From assembly GCA_963281255.1 (NCBI GenBank), contig OY725505.1, positions 3,038,001-3,102,000 on the forward strand: 64,000 nucleotides of DNA, written 5' to 3'. Position numbers and translations under genes: made by a program. This stretch comes from Aphrocallistes beatrix (Eukaryota > Porifera > Hexactinellida > Sceptrulophora > Aphrocallistidae). The notes under the pieces are model-generated. The model did not search any database. It saw only the letters and a program-made list of their open reading frames with translations, and was not told the origin of the DNA. Every line of letters starts with the position of its first letter. Position 1 is the first letter of the stretch. Shown here in pieces: positions 34,801-44,700 of this stretch.

Positions 34801-37800
34801 TCTTGTAGTTCGTTGATCTTATCTTGAAGCTGTTGCTTCTCCTCTGCACTGGTCTCTCCTTCCAACCTACCTAACCGCTTCTCTAACTGCACCACCTACA
34901 GTACAGTAGAGATGAAACGGTGTTAATGGAATGTTATTATACAACCTCTTTAAGAAATTGTCAACAGCCTAATCCACTACAAATAGATTCTTTGTCAGAA
35001 ATGAAATTTGACATTTCCACATTTTTCTAGGACTTAACAGTCCGGCACTTTTTTTGAAGGTGATAAAGGCAATAAGCACCCAAACAGGGGTTTATCTTGT
35101 AAATCCAGAGGTGTGACAATCCGACACCAAAATCGAATCACACTTCAATCACCTTGGCTCGAATACCAGACTGGTACCTATAAGTGGGGCATGCCTAATT
35201 TCCGGGACGGGACGGGACAGTCCCGGAAATTAGGCACCTTTTCTGTCCCCTCCCGGAGATTAGGCATTTTGACTCGTCCCGTCCCGGAAATTAGGCATGC
35301 CCCTATAAGTGTCGGCCTAGCACCTAGATAAACCTGTGCATTCCTCCCTCCCTACTCCTTGAATTAGCTATGTTACCAATACAGTTGCATTATGTTCTAA
35401 ATTTAGCTAGTGTTCTATTTATAGCTGCTAGCCTGGTAGTCCTGGGTGTAGAGGAGCTCTTGCTGTTGGAGAGACTGCTTGTCCAGTTTCTGGAGCTGAG
35501 AAGTTAAATTCCTATGCGCCGCTCTGTATCCTTGAGACTCTCCTTGCAGAGTAGCCTCCTTCTCTTTCTTCTCCTAACACCACAGAATGCATAGTTAATA
35601 TCTCAATCCGTAACCATGCATTCACAAGAATAAATTAAGTATATTATTAAACACGAATTGGACTAGGGATTGGCTTAAACTTATTTCCGGTTCTGTTTAA
35701 CCATTTTGAGCGGGAAGCCATAAACTAGCTGTACTATAAATAGAATTGATACCAAATTCGGATAGATACCAAATATTTGTATATATAGAGATTCTAAGTA
35801 ACCGAGATTACATAATTATTTCCATCACTATATCTAATAGAATTAGCATTGAGGTGTTCATAACAGATACAATGATCAGGTTATCTAATGTTGGGAGATG
35901 GTGGGACGCAATGAAAAGTGTTACCATGGAATAAAAAAAATCGGATGTAATAGAGAATATCGTGTGGAAACTATGAAATTATCTCAATAGAAGAGTGAAA
36001 AAACGTCGCGCTAAAAACGGGATGTTAGAATGTATGCATTTCATGGTAGCTAAGTTGCGAACCAACTCTATACAGTGGAATTCGCTTATTAGCAACTCGA
36101 GTTTTGCTCATAAAATGGTTGCTAATAAGGGAACATAATTAACACAAAATCTTCACCTGGGACGTTAAAATTGGTTGGTAAGAGAGTTGCTAAGAAGCAA
36201 ATTCCACTGTATACAGATTCCTATAATCAACTAGAATAGCTACCTGCAAGATCTGTGTGACCTTGAACTCTTTCTCTCTCAGAACATCGATTCTCTTCTC
36301 CTCTTCCGTCAGCTGACTCTGCTCACCCCTGAGAATGGCTTCCAACTTCTGAGCTCTCTCTTCACTGCTCAAAGTGGAGAAAGTGGACTTGGAGAGTTGG
36401 TCTCTCAAGGCTGATACGTTGCCTTGTACCTGTGTGAGTTTGTAGTTCTGTTCCTTCCCTTCCTTGCTCAGATGGTTACAGACACCTTGGAATGAGGAGA
36501 GTACATAACAAGTGCATTCAGTGACAAGTAGTAATGGCGCCTACAAGCAGTAATGGCGCCAAGAACTCAGCTGTTCGATATCAGGAGAATCAAGGTGTGT
36601 TAGGTAGGGATATGTAACCCCAAATACTTTTCAGGTATTTCAGAACAATATTCATAAGGAATCAAAGGAGGCTTTATGAACGAGACAATGAGAATGAACT
36701 GCCATATGCTTTAACCATATTTATTAATATATATATACAGTGGATGTTGGTTATAAGAATACCGTTTGGAACTGCATACAGTGTTCTTATAACCAACATA
36801 AATTATATGGAGTATATGTCAACCGTTTTCTAGTAGAATATTCTTATATCCGGCGTCTATTGTATAAGGAACTGAATGAACTTGCACTCAGATTATTTTA
36901 ATGAGCAAAATTCATGCGATGAATAATACAGTCGACTCCGCTTAATAGGACCACCGATTAATCGGGCCACTTTAGGCAGGACCGGAATAGCTCTCACGCA
37001 CAGAAGCTAATACAATATATTTTCGGTTAATAGGATTCTCCGCTTAATCGGGGCAAAATGTCCTCTGACCGATGTGACCCTATTAAGCGGAGTCGACTGG
37101 AATCCAATTTCGCTTGGGACAGATTACAGAAGTTCAGCAGTATTTACCTCTCAACGCCTCCAGGTCAGCTGCAGTTCTGTCTACTGTGTATTTGAGAGTC
37201 TGTAGCTCGTCTCTGAACTGAAGTCGAGACAACTCAGCCTCATTCAACTCCAGTCTGTGTTTGGCCACGATTCTCTCTGTTATGTTCTGCTTCTTCTCGA
37301 TCTCAGCGTTGTTACCTGCAGGAGAGAGACCCAATCTAAACGAAAGTGGGGGTTTGGAATGCAGGGGAACTACTAGGTGATGTAAATGGGCTTTTGGAAT
37401 GCAGGAGAAACTACCAGGTGATGTAAATGGGCTTTTGGAATGTAGGGGAAACTACAGGCGATGTAAATGGGGTTTTGGAATGCAGGATAAATCTCCTACA
37501 GGTACCTCACCTTCCTCATTATCTAAAAATCCCTTCTTCTCTTCTAGTGCATTCTCTTGTAGCGATATTTCCTTCTTAACAGCTTCCAACTCCTCAGCTG
37601 TTCTCTGAATAGCTTCGTCTCTTCGCTTCATTTGCTCGAGAATAGACTCCCACTGAGACAACAACTCTGTCCTCTCTTTATGTGTCGCTCTATACTCCTC
37701 TGCCACTTTATCCAATGCTATCTGGTTGCCTAGACACAGTCAACACAGCGGTAGTGGAGTTATAATTAGGAATTTGATTATAATATAAACATGACGCTTG

Positions 37801-38874
37801 ATCTTAATTTAGTATCAATTTTGAAACATAAAAGTTGAGGGAACCCCGTAGAGTGTTGTGGCGTAAAACCATGGATGTCAACAATCCCGCTTTTGTCACT
37901 CTTCTATTGAGCTAATTTTCATGAATGTCCCATTTTTCTGGATTACATGTATAATACTTTCTATTGCATCCCATCATTTCTCGAAATTCAACGCCACATC
38001 TTTTAACATGGCTCAAGTGGCAAGTATGCGCAAAACTGAAGTGTTAGTGGCACAGAACTGACTGATAGTGTCGGTAACTTCATCTTCCAGCTGACGTCGA
38101 CTCTCTCTCGCTTCACTCTCTAATTTCTCCATCTGTAGAGAGAGTGTCTTGATCCTAGCCTCATCCTCTCTAGCATACTTCTCAATCCGTAGCCTATCAT
38201 CCTCCTGCTTGCTCTGCTTAGCCAACCAATCACTGCGTGTCTTTTCGTCCCAGTTTATCTCCTGGGTTATCTGCTCTAACTTGCTTTTATCTCGAAAAAG
38301 GTTTCCTTCCAATTGAGACAGTCTTTCGCTGAGTGAAGTGGATTCCGATTCTATCCGTTTCTGGTCACCATTCAGTCTGCTTATTTCTCTCTCTGCCACG
38401 ATGCGCATATGTTTCTCTCCTTCCCGCACCTATATACAAACACGAATAAACAAATAATAAACTTATTTTGAAAGCCAATATCGTTCATTTATGCTAGTAA
38501 TACATTCATAAGATACTATTTTTGGCCAATCCTTTATTTAGTCAAAGGACTTCGGTTTTATCCCTGGTCCAAATTTTGAAATAGTGACTTGGCCTTATAT
38601 AACGAAGGCCACACCTCTTGTTTACCTTTTCTCTAGCAGTGAGCAGTGCTTGTGTGTGTTGGAGTTCCTGTCCCACTAGATTCAAATGCTCTTGCAGAGC
38701 ACGGCTACGTTCCTTCTGTACAGAAGTGTCTCTACGCAAACCGCTCAGTTCCTGTGACTGTTCAATTACTTCTGCTCGTAGCTGTTTATTCTCCTCGCTA
38801 GCTACAGGCAAGGCTCCTACCCCACCTTCTCCATCCAGCCCTAGACCTAACTCTGTCATGCGATTCACGTCCAT
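31828..38874 (-). CDS. CCDC39: CCDC39, axonemal ruler coiled-coil protein, complete, 9 coding exons
   Basis: Exons (-): 38874-38626, 38429-38063, 37729-37511, 37315-37148, 36485-36244, 35573-35433, 34895-34606, 33805-33598 and 32871-31828. All phases agree, giving 975 residues (human CCDC39 about 940). Almost the whole protein is coiled coil. Family signatures in order: PVASEENKQLRAEV, NQIALDKVAEEY, TVDRTAADLEALR, NLLKLQVRRLRENL, EVFSLEKRKLELSTAMSER, then APPEGEE, QAYYVIKAAQEREELQREGD and LDAKIRKAEKEIRALENTL. It ends in a Ser/Arg-rich tail, as in vertebrates. With CCDC40 it forms the 96-nm ruler on ciliary doublets that positions inner dynein arms and the nexin-dynein regulatory complex, so the organism has motile cilia. 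The donor of exon 35573-35433 is GC rather than GT. A G-family MITE lies 52-116 bp upstream of the ATG. Confidence 0.95.
33114..33231. mobile_element. hAT-like MITE (CCDC39 intron)
   Basis: CAGTGGTCACAACCTTGGG to AAAGGTTGAAAACCACAG; same family as 25418. No clear 8-bp duplication, so the ends may be eroded. Confidence 0.7.
33847..34014. mobile_element. pogo-like MITE, family E (CCDC39 intron)
   Basis: CAGTCAAGGTCGCTTAATATG to ATAAGCGACCCTGATTG, flanked by TA, with GGTCCCAATTTCAT inside and (TA)n after it. Related to 61946-62286. Confidence 0.8.
35030..35336. mobile_element. Family J MITE carrying a nested G-family MITE (CCDC39 intron)
   Basis: ACAGTCCGGCACTTTTTTTG, CAATCACCTTGG and ACCAGACTGGTACCTATAAG match 25622-25985. 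After the G insertion it resumes as TGTCGGCCTAGCACCTAGATAAACC. Confidence 0.7.
35187..35302. mobile_element. Family G MITE nested in family J, perfect 9-bp target duplication
   Basis: GGGCATGCCTAATTTCCGGG to CGGAAATTAGGCATGCCC. CTATAAGTG flanks it at 35178-35186 and 35303-35311. The uninterrupted J copy at 25.8 kb shows the empty site (CCTATAAATGCCG). Confidence 0.9.
35870..36035. mobile_element. MITE, GCCAAC family, degenerate (CCDC39 intron)
   Basis: AGATGGTGGGACGCAATG, CTCAATAGAAGAGTGAAAAA and ACGGGATGTTAGAATGTATGC align with 464-663 in order; the left end is poor. Confidence 0.5.
36073..36209. mobile_element. pogo-like MITE, family D (CCDC39 intron)
   Basis: CAGTGGAATTCGCTTATTAG to AGCAAATTCCACTG with TA flanks; second copy of 13002-13154. 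A remnant of the right end (AGCAAATTCCACTG) is at 39774-39787. Confidence 0.8.
36738..36862. mobile_element. pogo-like MITE, family C, uninterrupted (CCDC39 intron)
   Basis: CAGTGGATGTTGGTTATAAG to TTATATCCGGCGTCTATTG with TA flanks. It gives the pre-insertion state of the interrupted copy at 4852-5218. Confidence 0.75.
36929..37099. mobile_element. pogo-like MITE, family A (CCDC39 intron)
   Basis: CAGTCGACTCCGCTTAATAG to GCGGAGTCGACTG. It lies 48 bp from the 3' edge of exon 37315-37148. Confidence 0.85.
37345..37488. repeat. Tandem repeat, about 43-bp unit, 3-4 copies (CCDC39 intron)
   Basis: GATGTAAATGGGCTTTTGGAATG is repeated with AGGAGAAACTACCAGGT-type spacers. It almost fills the 195-bp intron between exons 37729-37511 and 37315-37148. 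Confidence 0.8.
37866..38028 (-). mobile_element. MITE, GCCAAC family, diverged (CCDC39 intron)
   Basis: Reverse copy with CCCGCTTTTGTCACTCTTCT, CGAAATTCAACGCC and GGCTCAAGTGGCAAGTATGC. It ends 35 bp from the 3' edge of exon 38429-38063. Confidence 0.65.
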
Positions 38875-38925
38875 TATGTCTGTTCAATGCTATATCACTG
38901 ATCTTAACACATAACACAGTTAATG

Positions 38926-38990
38926 GGGCATTTAAGATACCTAATTTCCGGGACGGGATGCCGCCCCGTCCCGGAAATTAGGCATGACCC
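38926..38990. mobile_element. Family G MITE just upstream of CCDC39
   Basis: GGGCATTTAAGATACCTAATT to GAAATTAGGCATGACCC (65 bp), flanked by AGTTAATG at 38918-38925 and 38991-38998. It lies in the CCDC39 promoter or 5'UTR. Confidence 0.8.
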
Positions 38991-39297
38991 AGTTAATGTT
39001 GTATCAATTCCGGTGGATCAACTCTTTAAGCCACCTCTACTAACCACAAATCGACATATTTTGGTGGTTTATTCAACACCTCTGATGATTGAAAATGTTT
39101 ATAAAATCCCTGGTATCTTGTTTATAATAGTTAACTAAATTTTTTTCGTAACTCGAATAGAATAATCGTGGAAGAATTCCCAGTCAAATTCCTACTGTAT
39201 AATAATACGCGAAGATCAATTAATAGGTCAAATAACTAACATTCCTAAAGCAAATACTGACTACACTTCTAAACATTCCTATCCTCCACAAAGGTAT

Positions 39298-41006
39298 CTA
39301 GGCATACCCCAGCTTACTAAGGCCCTGGTTCACCTCACTGAGCGAATCCTTCACTCGCTCTTCCGCTTTCCTGCGAATCCTATCACTCCTCAGCTTCTTG
39401 TTGTGGAATTGTTTCCCGTACATCTTGCGTTTGACTTCCAACTTAGCTACGACGTCTCTGTACTTCCATCCCACTTCATGGGACAACCGTCCCAGTACGG
39501 CATACTTCCTAACGACAAACACACAATGCAATAGAATAGAAAGAGGGTACCGTAAACTGGGGCGACTTTGGCCTTAAGAAGTGACTTTGTCCCACAATAG
39601 CAATTTTAATAAAATATACTCATACTTATGAATCAATGTAATATATGTTGAATGAAACTCTTAATATATCCAAATGTATTTAAACCACAATATTTATAAG
39701 TTTAAGCATATTTTATTAAAATTGCTATTGGGAGACAAAGTAGTCAAGTCTCAAGTGTAGATTTTGTTAAAAAGCAAATTCCACTGTAAATATATTAAGG
39801 CACAATGGACTGTTTCGCTTGGAAGAGATTAGTAATGGCACAGCAAAGTCTGAAAACTATTTCGTCCCTGCAATAGCTCACATGCAAACCTACAAAGTCC
39901 CACTTCACAGCTGTATCAAGTCCAGTGCTCACCTGAATGGTTTGAGTCTAGTCACTCGGAGTGCGCTCGGGACTACCATCTTCTTCTGCTTGTCGTAAGG
40001 GGGAGGAACGCCTTCCAACACCCTCAGTCTGTTCAGAGCCGTGGCTCCTCGCTTCGTCTTGTGCGGGACCATTCCTCTCACGGTCTTGTAGAGGATGCGG
40101 GAAGGAGCTCTGAAATGGTAGGGCCCTCGTGATGGATTGGTGTTCATGCGCTTTCGCAGGTAAGAGAGGTACTTCAGCTTGTTGCGGTAGAATGAACCGG
40201 ATATGTTGATATCTTCACACCTGTTACATGCTCTCATCATTTAACATGGCAAACGTCTTACTTTAACAGTATACTGCAATTCAACAACAAATAATAAAAT
40301 GTTCTCGAATCCATGGTTACTTTAAAGCACCAATTCATACTCCACTCCAAAAGCCTCAACTTCAGTTCCTTACTCATTAGTACCCGTTTATTTTATTCTC
40401 TAATGAGGTGAAATTCCGTGAAACAGAGACTAAAATTCCGCTACAGATCGTCCGGTAACTAATGTTCAGAGGGCGAAATGTCCTGCCACGAAATTTCTGG
40501 AGACAAAATGTCTGTTTGCCATTGTAAATATCTTCAACAGTAATACTGCAATTCAACAACAAACACTGAAATGTTCTCGAATCCATGGTTACTTTAGAGC
40601 ATAAATTTATAACGTTTTATTCCGATCACATAATACAGGAAACTCCGCTTAATCAGAACACTTCATCCAGATTAAGCGAAGTTCCCAATTAACCCAAGAA
40701 ATTTTGTATTAGCTTCAATGTAAGGGAACCATTCAGTTTCTGAGTCTTGTCTCATTTAAGCGTTTGTAGATATCTTCATGCTAAAATCAATTTCGTGACA
40801 TTTATTTTCCTTTCAATTAATTCACTTCGATCATTCTCAAGACTCGTTAAATAAGCGAGAGAATGATTGGTAGAGAGAATAAAGCTAGAGTTCTACCTCA
40901 CGACTACGATCCTCTGTCCGGAGAGAATTGACTTCGCGATGATGGAGGAGAGTCTGCCGAGGAGATGTCCCTTCGCATCGATCAGAATCTGCTTCTCGAA
41001 ACTCAT
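39298..41006 (-). CDS. RPL13A: Ribosomal protein L13a (uL13), complete, 3 coding exons
   Basis: Exons (-): 41006-40897, 40220-39933 and 39508-39298. Phases agree, giving 202 residues (human 203). Conserved blocks: [89 protein letters not shown] and [12 protein letters not shown], then a basic C-terminal helix. This is the 60S subunit protein uL13. The start is the ATG of [16 protein letters not shown], which aligns with the family N-terminus; the longer frame upstream is probably leader. In vertebrates its introns host C/D snoRNAs; I did not find a convincing one in either intron here. Intron 1 carries MITE copies at 40330 and 40635. Confidence 0.97.
40330..40446. mobile_element. MITE, 'TAGCGGAA' family, partial (RPL13A intron)
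   Basis: ATACTCCACTCCAAAAGCCTC, GTTCCTTACTCATTAGTACC and AAAATTCCGCTA match 26245-26449 in order. Confidence 0.7.
40635..40768. mobile_element. pogo-like MITE, family B, degenerate (RPL13A intron)
   Basis: CAGGAAACTCCGCTTAATCAG, ATTTTGTATTAGCTTC and AACCATTCAGTTTCTGAG are recognisable; the right end is lost. Confidence 0.6.
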
Positions 41007-41731
41007 GTCCCAACAAACAATGCTAACACACGTAAACAACAACAATAAACAAGCATTCAGGATCCTCTGATACGTTGTACATGTCCATGCAATAGGACAA
41101 TGGTTATAGAGATAATTGTAATGCTCACTCATCTGTAGTGACGTCATTCTAAATTAAGAATGTTCGTGAATCTAAATTTACTAAATATACAGACTGAAAT
41201 ATAACAATATTGGAACAGACATTCCTTATAAGGAGTAGATTCGCGTCGGGGGTAATGATTATTCATATTCTCACACCTTTCCCTCAAAATGTGACAAATT
41301 GTGGTAGGATAGGGTTTAATATTGCATATAAAGTTCTTTTGATAGGAATTAGATGTGATTCATTCTTATACTTAATTATTCATTTTCATTTCAGACTAAA
41401 CATAAAGTGCATTCCGAGGATAATAAAGCAAACATGAACAGAGAGGTAAATTATCACTGCTAAAAGTTAAACTACGGAATTGATTGGTCAAAGGTAAACT
41501 CCCCACAATGCTAAGCTAACATTTTATCCAGATACAGAGCCACTTAGACACAGTGTCCAAGTGGAAAAGCCACTTGATGATATGCTGTATCATGATGGAC
41601 AGGAAATTCAAAAAATATTCCATTTCAGGGCAATTTAGTAACCAATTAAGTGTTTACAAAAGAGTTGGCAACATAAATTCATTCAAATGCAAATAACAAC
41701 AAAAAGCAAACAATGTTAGACAAATAGAGTT
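41007..41731. other. Intergenic, between RPL13A and the NLR gene
   Basis: Contains the RPL13A leader and promoter (not resolvable) and about 300 bp of AT-rich DNA downstream of the NLR stop codon. No repeat family or further gene was recognised. Confidence 0.4.
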
Positions 41732-44700
41732 CTAATAGAGATAGAATGGGGTAATATCTGGTTCGGGGAGTTCAGTTTCTGGTTCGGAGAGTTCAGTTTC
41801 TGGTTCGGGGAGTTCTGTTTCTGGTTCGGAGAGTTCAGTTTCTGGTTCGGGGAGTTCTGTTTCTGGTTCGGAGAGTTCAGTTTCTGGTTCGGGGAGTTCA
41901 GTTTCTGTTTCGGAGAGTTCAGTTTCTGGTTCGGGGAGTTCAGTTTCTGGTTCGGGGAGTTCAGTTTCTGGTTCGGGGAGTTCAGTTTCTGGTTCGCGGA
42001 GTTCAGTTTCTGGTTCGGGGAGTTCAGTTTCTGGTTCGGAGAGTTCAGTTTCTGGTTCGGGGAGTTCAGTTTCTGGTTCGGGGAGTTCAGTTTCTGGTTC
42101 GGGGAGTTCAGTTTCTGGTTCGGAGAGTTCAGTTTCTGGTTCGGGGAGTTCAGTTTCTGGTTCGGGGAGTTCTGTTTCTGGTTCGGAGAGTTCAGTTTCT
42201 GTTTCGGAGAGTTCTGTTTCTGGTTCGGAGAGTTCAGTTTCTGGTTCGGAGAGTTCAGTTTCTGGTTCGCGGAGTTCAGTTTCTGGTTCGGGGAGTTCAG
42301 TTTCTGGTTCGGGGAGTTCAGTTTCTGGTTCGGGGAGTTCAGTTTCTGGTTCGGGGAGTTCAGTTTCTGGTTCGGGGAGTTCAGTTTCTGGTTCGGAGAG
42401 TTCAGTTTCTGGTTCGGAGAGTTCAGTTTCTGGTTCGGAGAGTTCAGTTTCTGGTTCGGGGAGTTCAGTTTCTGGTTCGGGGAGTTCTGTTTCTGGTTCG
42501 GAGAGTTCAGTTTCTGTTTCGGAGAGTTCTGTTTCTGGTTCGGAGAGTTCAGTTTCTGGTTCGGAGAGTTCAGTTTCTGGTTCGGGGAGTTCTGTTTCTG
42601 GTTCGGGGAGTTCTGTTTCTGGTTCGGAGAGTTCAGTTTCTGGTTCGGGGAGTTCAGTTTCTGGTTCGGGGAGTTCAGTTTCTGGTTCGGAGAGTTCAGT
42701 TTCTGGTTCGGAGAGTTCTGTTTCTGGTTCGGAGAGTTCTGTTTCTGGTTCGGAGAGTTCAGTTTCTGGTTCGGGGAGTTCAGTTTCTGGTTCGGGGAGT
42801 TCTGTTTCTGGTTCGGAGAGTTCTGTTTCTGGTTCGGAGAGTTCAGTTTCTGGTTCGGGGAGTTCAGTTTCTGGTTCGGGGAGTTCTGTTTCTGGTTCGG
42901 AGAGTTCAGTTTCTGTTTCGGAGAGTTCTGTTTCTGGTTCGGAGAGTTCAGTTTCTGGTTCGGAGAGTTCAGTTTCTGGTTCGGGGAGTTCTGTTTCTGG
43001 TTCGGGGAGTTCTGTTTCTGGTTCGGAGAGTTCAGTTTCTGGTTCGGGGAGTTCAGTTTCTGGTTCGGGGAGTTCAGTTTCTGGTTCGGAGAGTTCTGTT
43101 TCTGGTTCGCGGAGTTCAGTTTCTGGTTCGGGGAGTTCTGTTTCTGGTTCGGGGAGTTCTGTTTCTGGTTCGGGGAGTTCTGTTTCTGGTTCGGAGAGTT
43201 CAGTTTCTGGTTCGGGGAGTTCTGTTTCTGGTTCGGAGAGTTCAGTTTCTGGTTCGCGGAGTTCAGTTTCTGGTTCGGGGAGTTCAGTTTCTGGTTCGGG
43301 GAGTTCTGTTTCTGGTTCGGGGAGTTCAGTTTCTGGTTCGGGGAGTTCTGTTTCTGGTTCGGGGAGTTCTGTTTCTGGTTCGGGGAGTTCAGTTTCTGGT
43401 CCGGGGAGTTCAGTTTCTGGTTCGGAGAGTTCAGTTTCTGGTTCGGGGAGTTCTGTTTCTGGTTCGGAGAGTTCAGTTTCTGGTTCGCGGAGTTCAGTTT
43501 CTGGTTCGGGGAGTTCTGTTTCTGGTTCGGGGAGTTCTGTTTCTGGTTCGGGGAGTTCAGTTTCTGGTTCGGAGAGTTCTGTTTCTGGTTCGGGGAGTTC
43601 AGTTTCTGGTTCGGGGAGTTCTGTTTCTGGTTCGGGGAGTTCTGTTTCTGGTTCGGAGAGTTCAGTTTCTGGTTCGGGGAGTTCAGTTTCTGTTTCGGAG
43701 AGTTCTGTTTCTGGTTCGGAGAGTTCAGTTTCTGGTTCGCGGAGTTCAGTTTCTGGTTCGGGGAGTTCAGTTTCTGGTTCGGGGAGTTCTGTTTCTGGTT
43801 CGCGGAGTTCAGTTTCTGTTTCGGAGAGTTCTGTTTCTGGTTCGGAGAGTTCAGTTTCTGGTTCGCGGAGTTCAGTTTCTGGTTCGGGGAGTTCAGTTTC
43901 TGGTTCGGGGAGTTCAGTTTCTGGTTCGGAGAGTTCAGTTTCTGGTTCGCGGAGTTCAGTTTCTGGTTCGGGGAGTTCAGTTTCTGGTTCGGGGAGTTCT
44001 GTTTCTGGTTCGGAGAGTTCTGTTTCTGGTTCGGGGAGTTCTGTTTCTGGTTCGGAGAGTTCAGTTTCTGGTTCGGGGAGTTCTGTTTCTGGTTCGGGGA
44101 GTTCAGTTTCTGGTTCGGAGAGTTCTGTTTCTGGTTCGGAGAGTTCTGTTTCTGGTTCGGAGAGTTCTGTTTCTGGTTCGGAGAGTTCAGTTTCTGGTTC
44201 GGGGAGTTCTGTTTCTGGTTCGGAGAGTTCAGTTTCTGGTTCGGGGAGTTCTGTTTCTGGTTCGGGGAGTTCAGTTTCTGGTTCGGGGAGTTCTGTTTCT
44301 GGTTCGGAGAGTTCAGTTTCTGGTTCGGAGAGTTCAGTTTCTGGTTCGGGGAGTTCAGTTTCTGGTTCGGAGAGTTCAGTTTCTGGTTCGGGGAGTTCAG
44401 TTTCTGTTTCGGAGAGTTCAGTTTCTGGTTCGGGGAGTTCAGTTTCTGGTTCGGAGAGTTCAGTTTCTGGTTCGGAGAGTTCTGTTTCTGGTTCGGAGAG
44501 TTCTGTTTCTGGTTCGCGGAGTTCAGTTTCTGGTTCGGGGAGTTCTGTTTCTGGTTCGGAGAGTTCTGTTTCTGGTTCGGAGAGTTCTGTTTCTGGTTCG
44601 CGGAGTTCAGTTTCTGGTTCGGGGAGTTCAGTTTCTGGTTCGGGGAGTTCTGTTTCTGGTTCGGAGAGTTCTGTTTCTGGTTCGGAGAGTTCAGTTTCTG

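Noticed and set aside
40225..40245. Box C-like ATGATGA in RPL13A intron 1, as a snoRNA candidate
   Set aside because: It lies about 15 bp from the splice acceptor, leaving no room for a C/D snoRNA body and box D.
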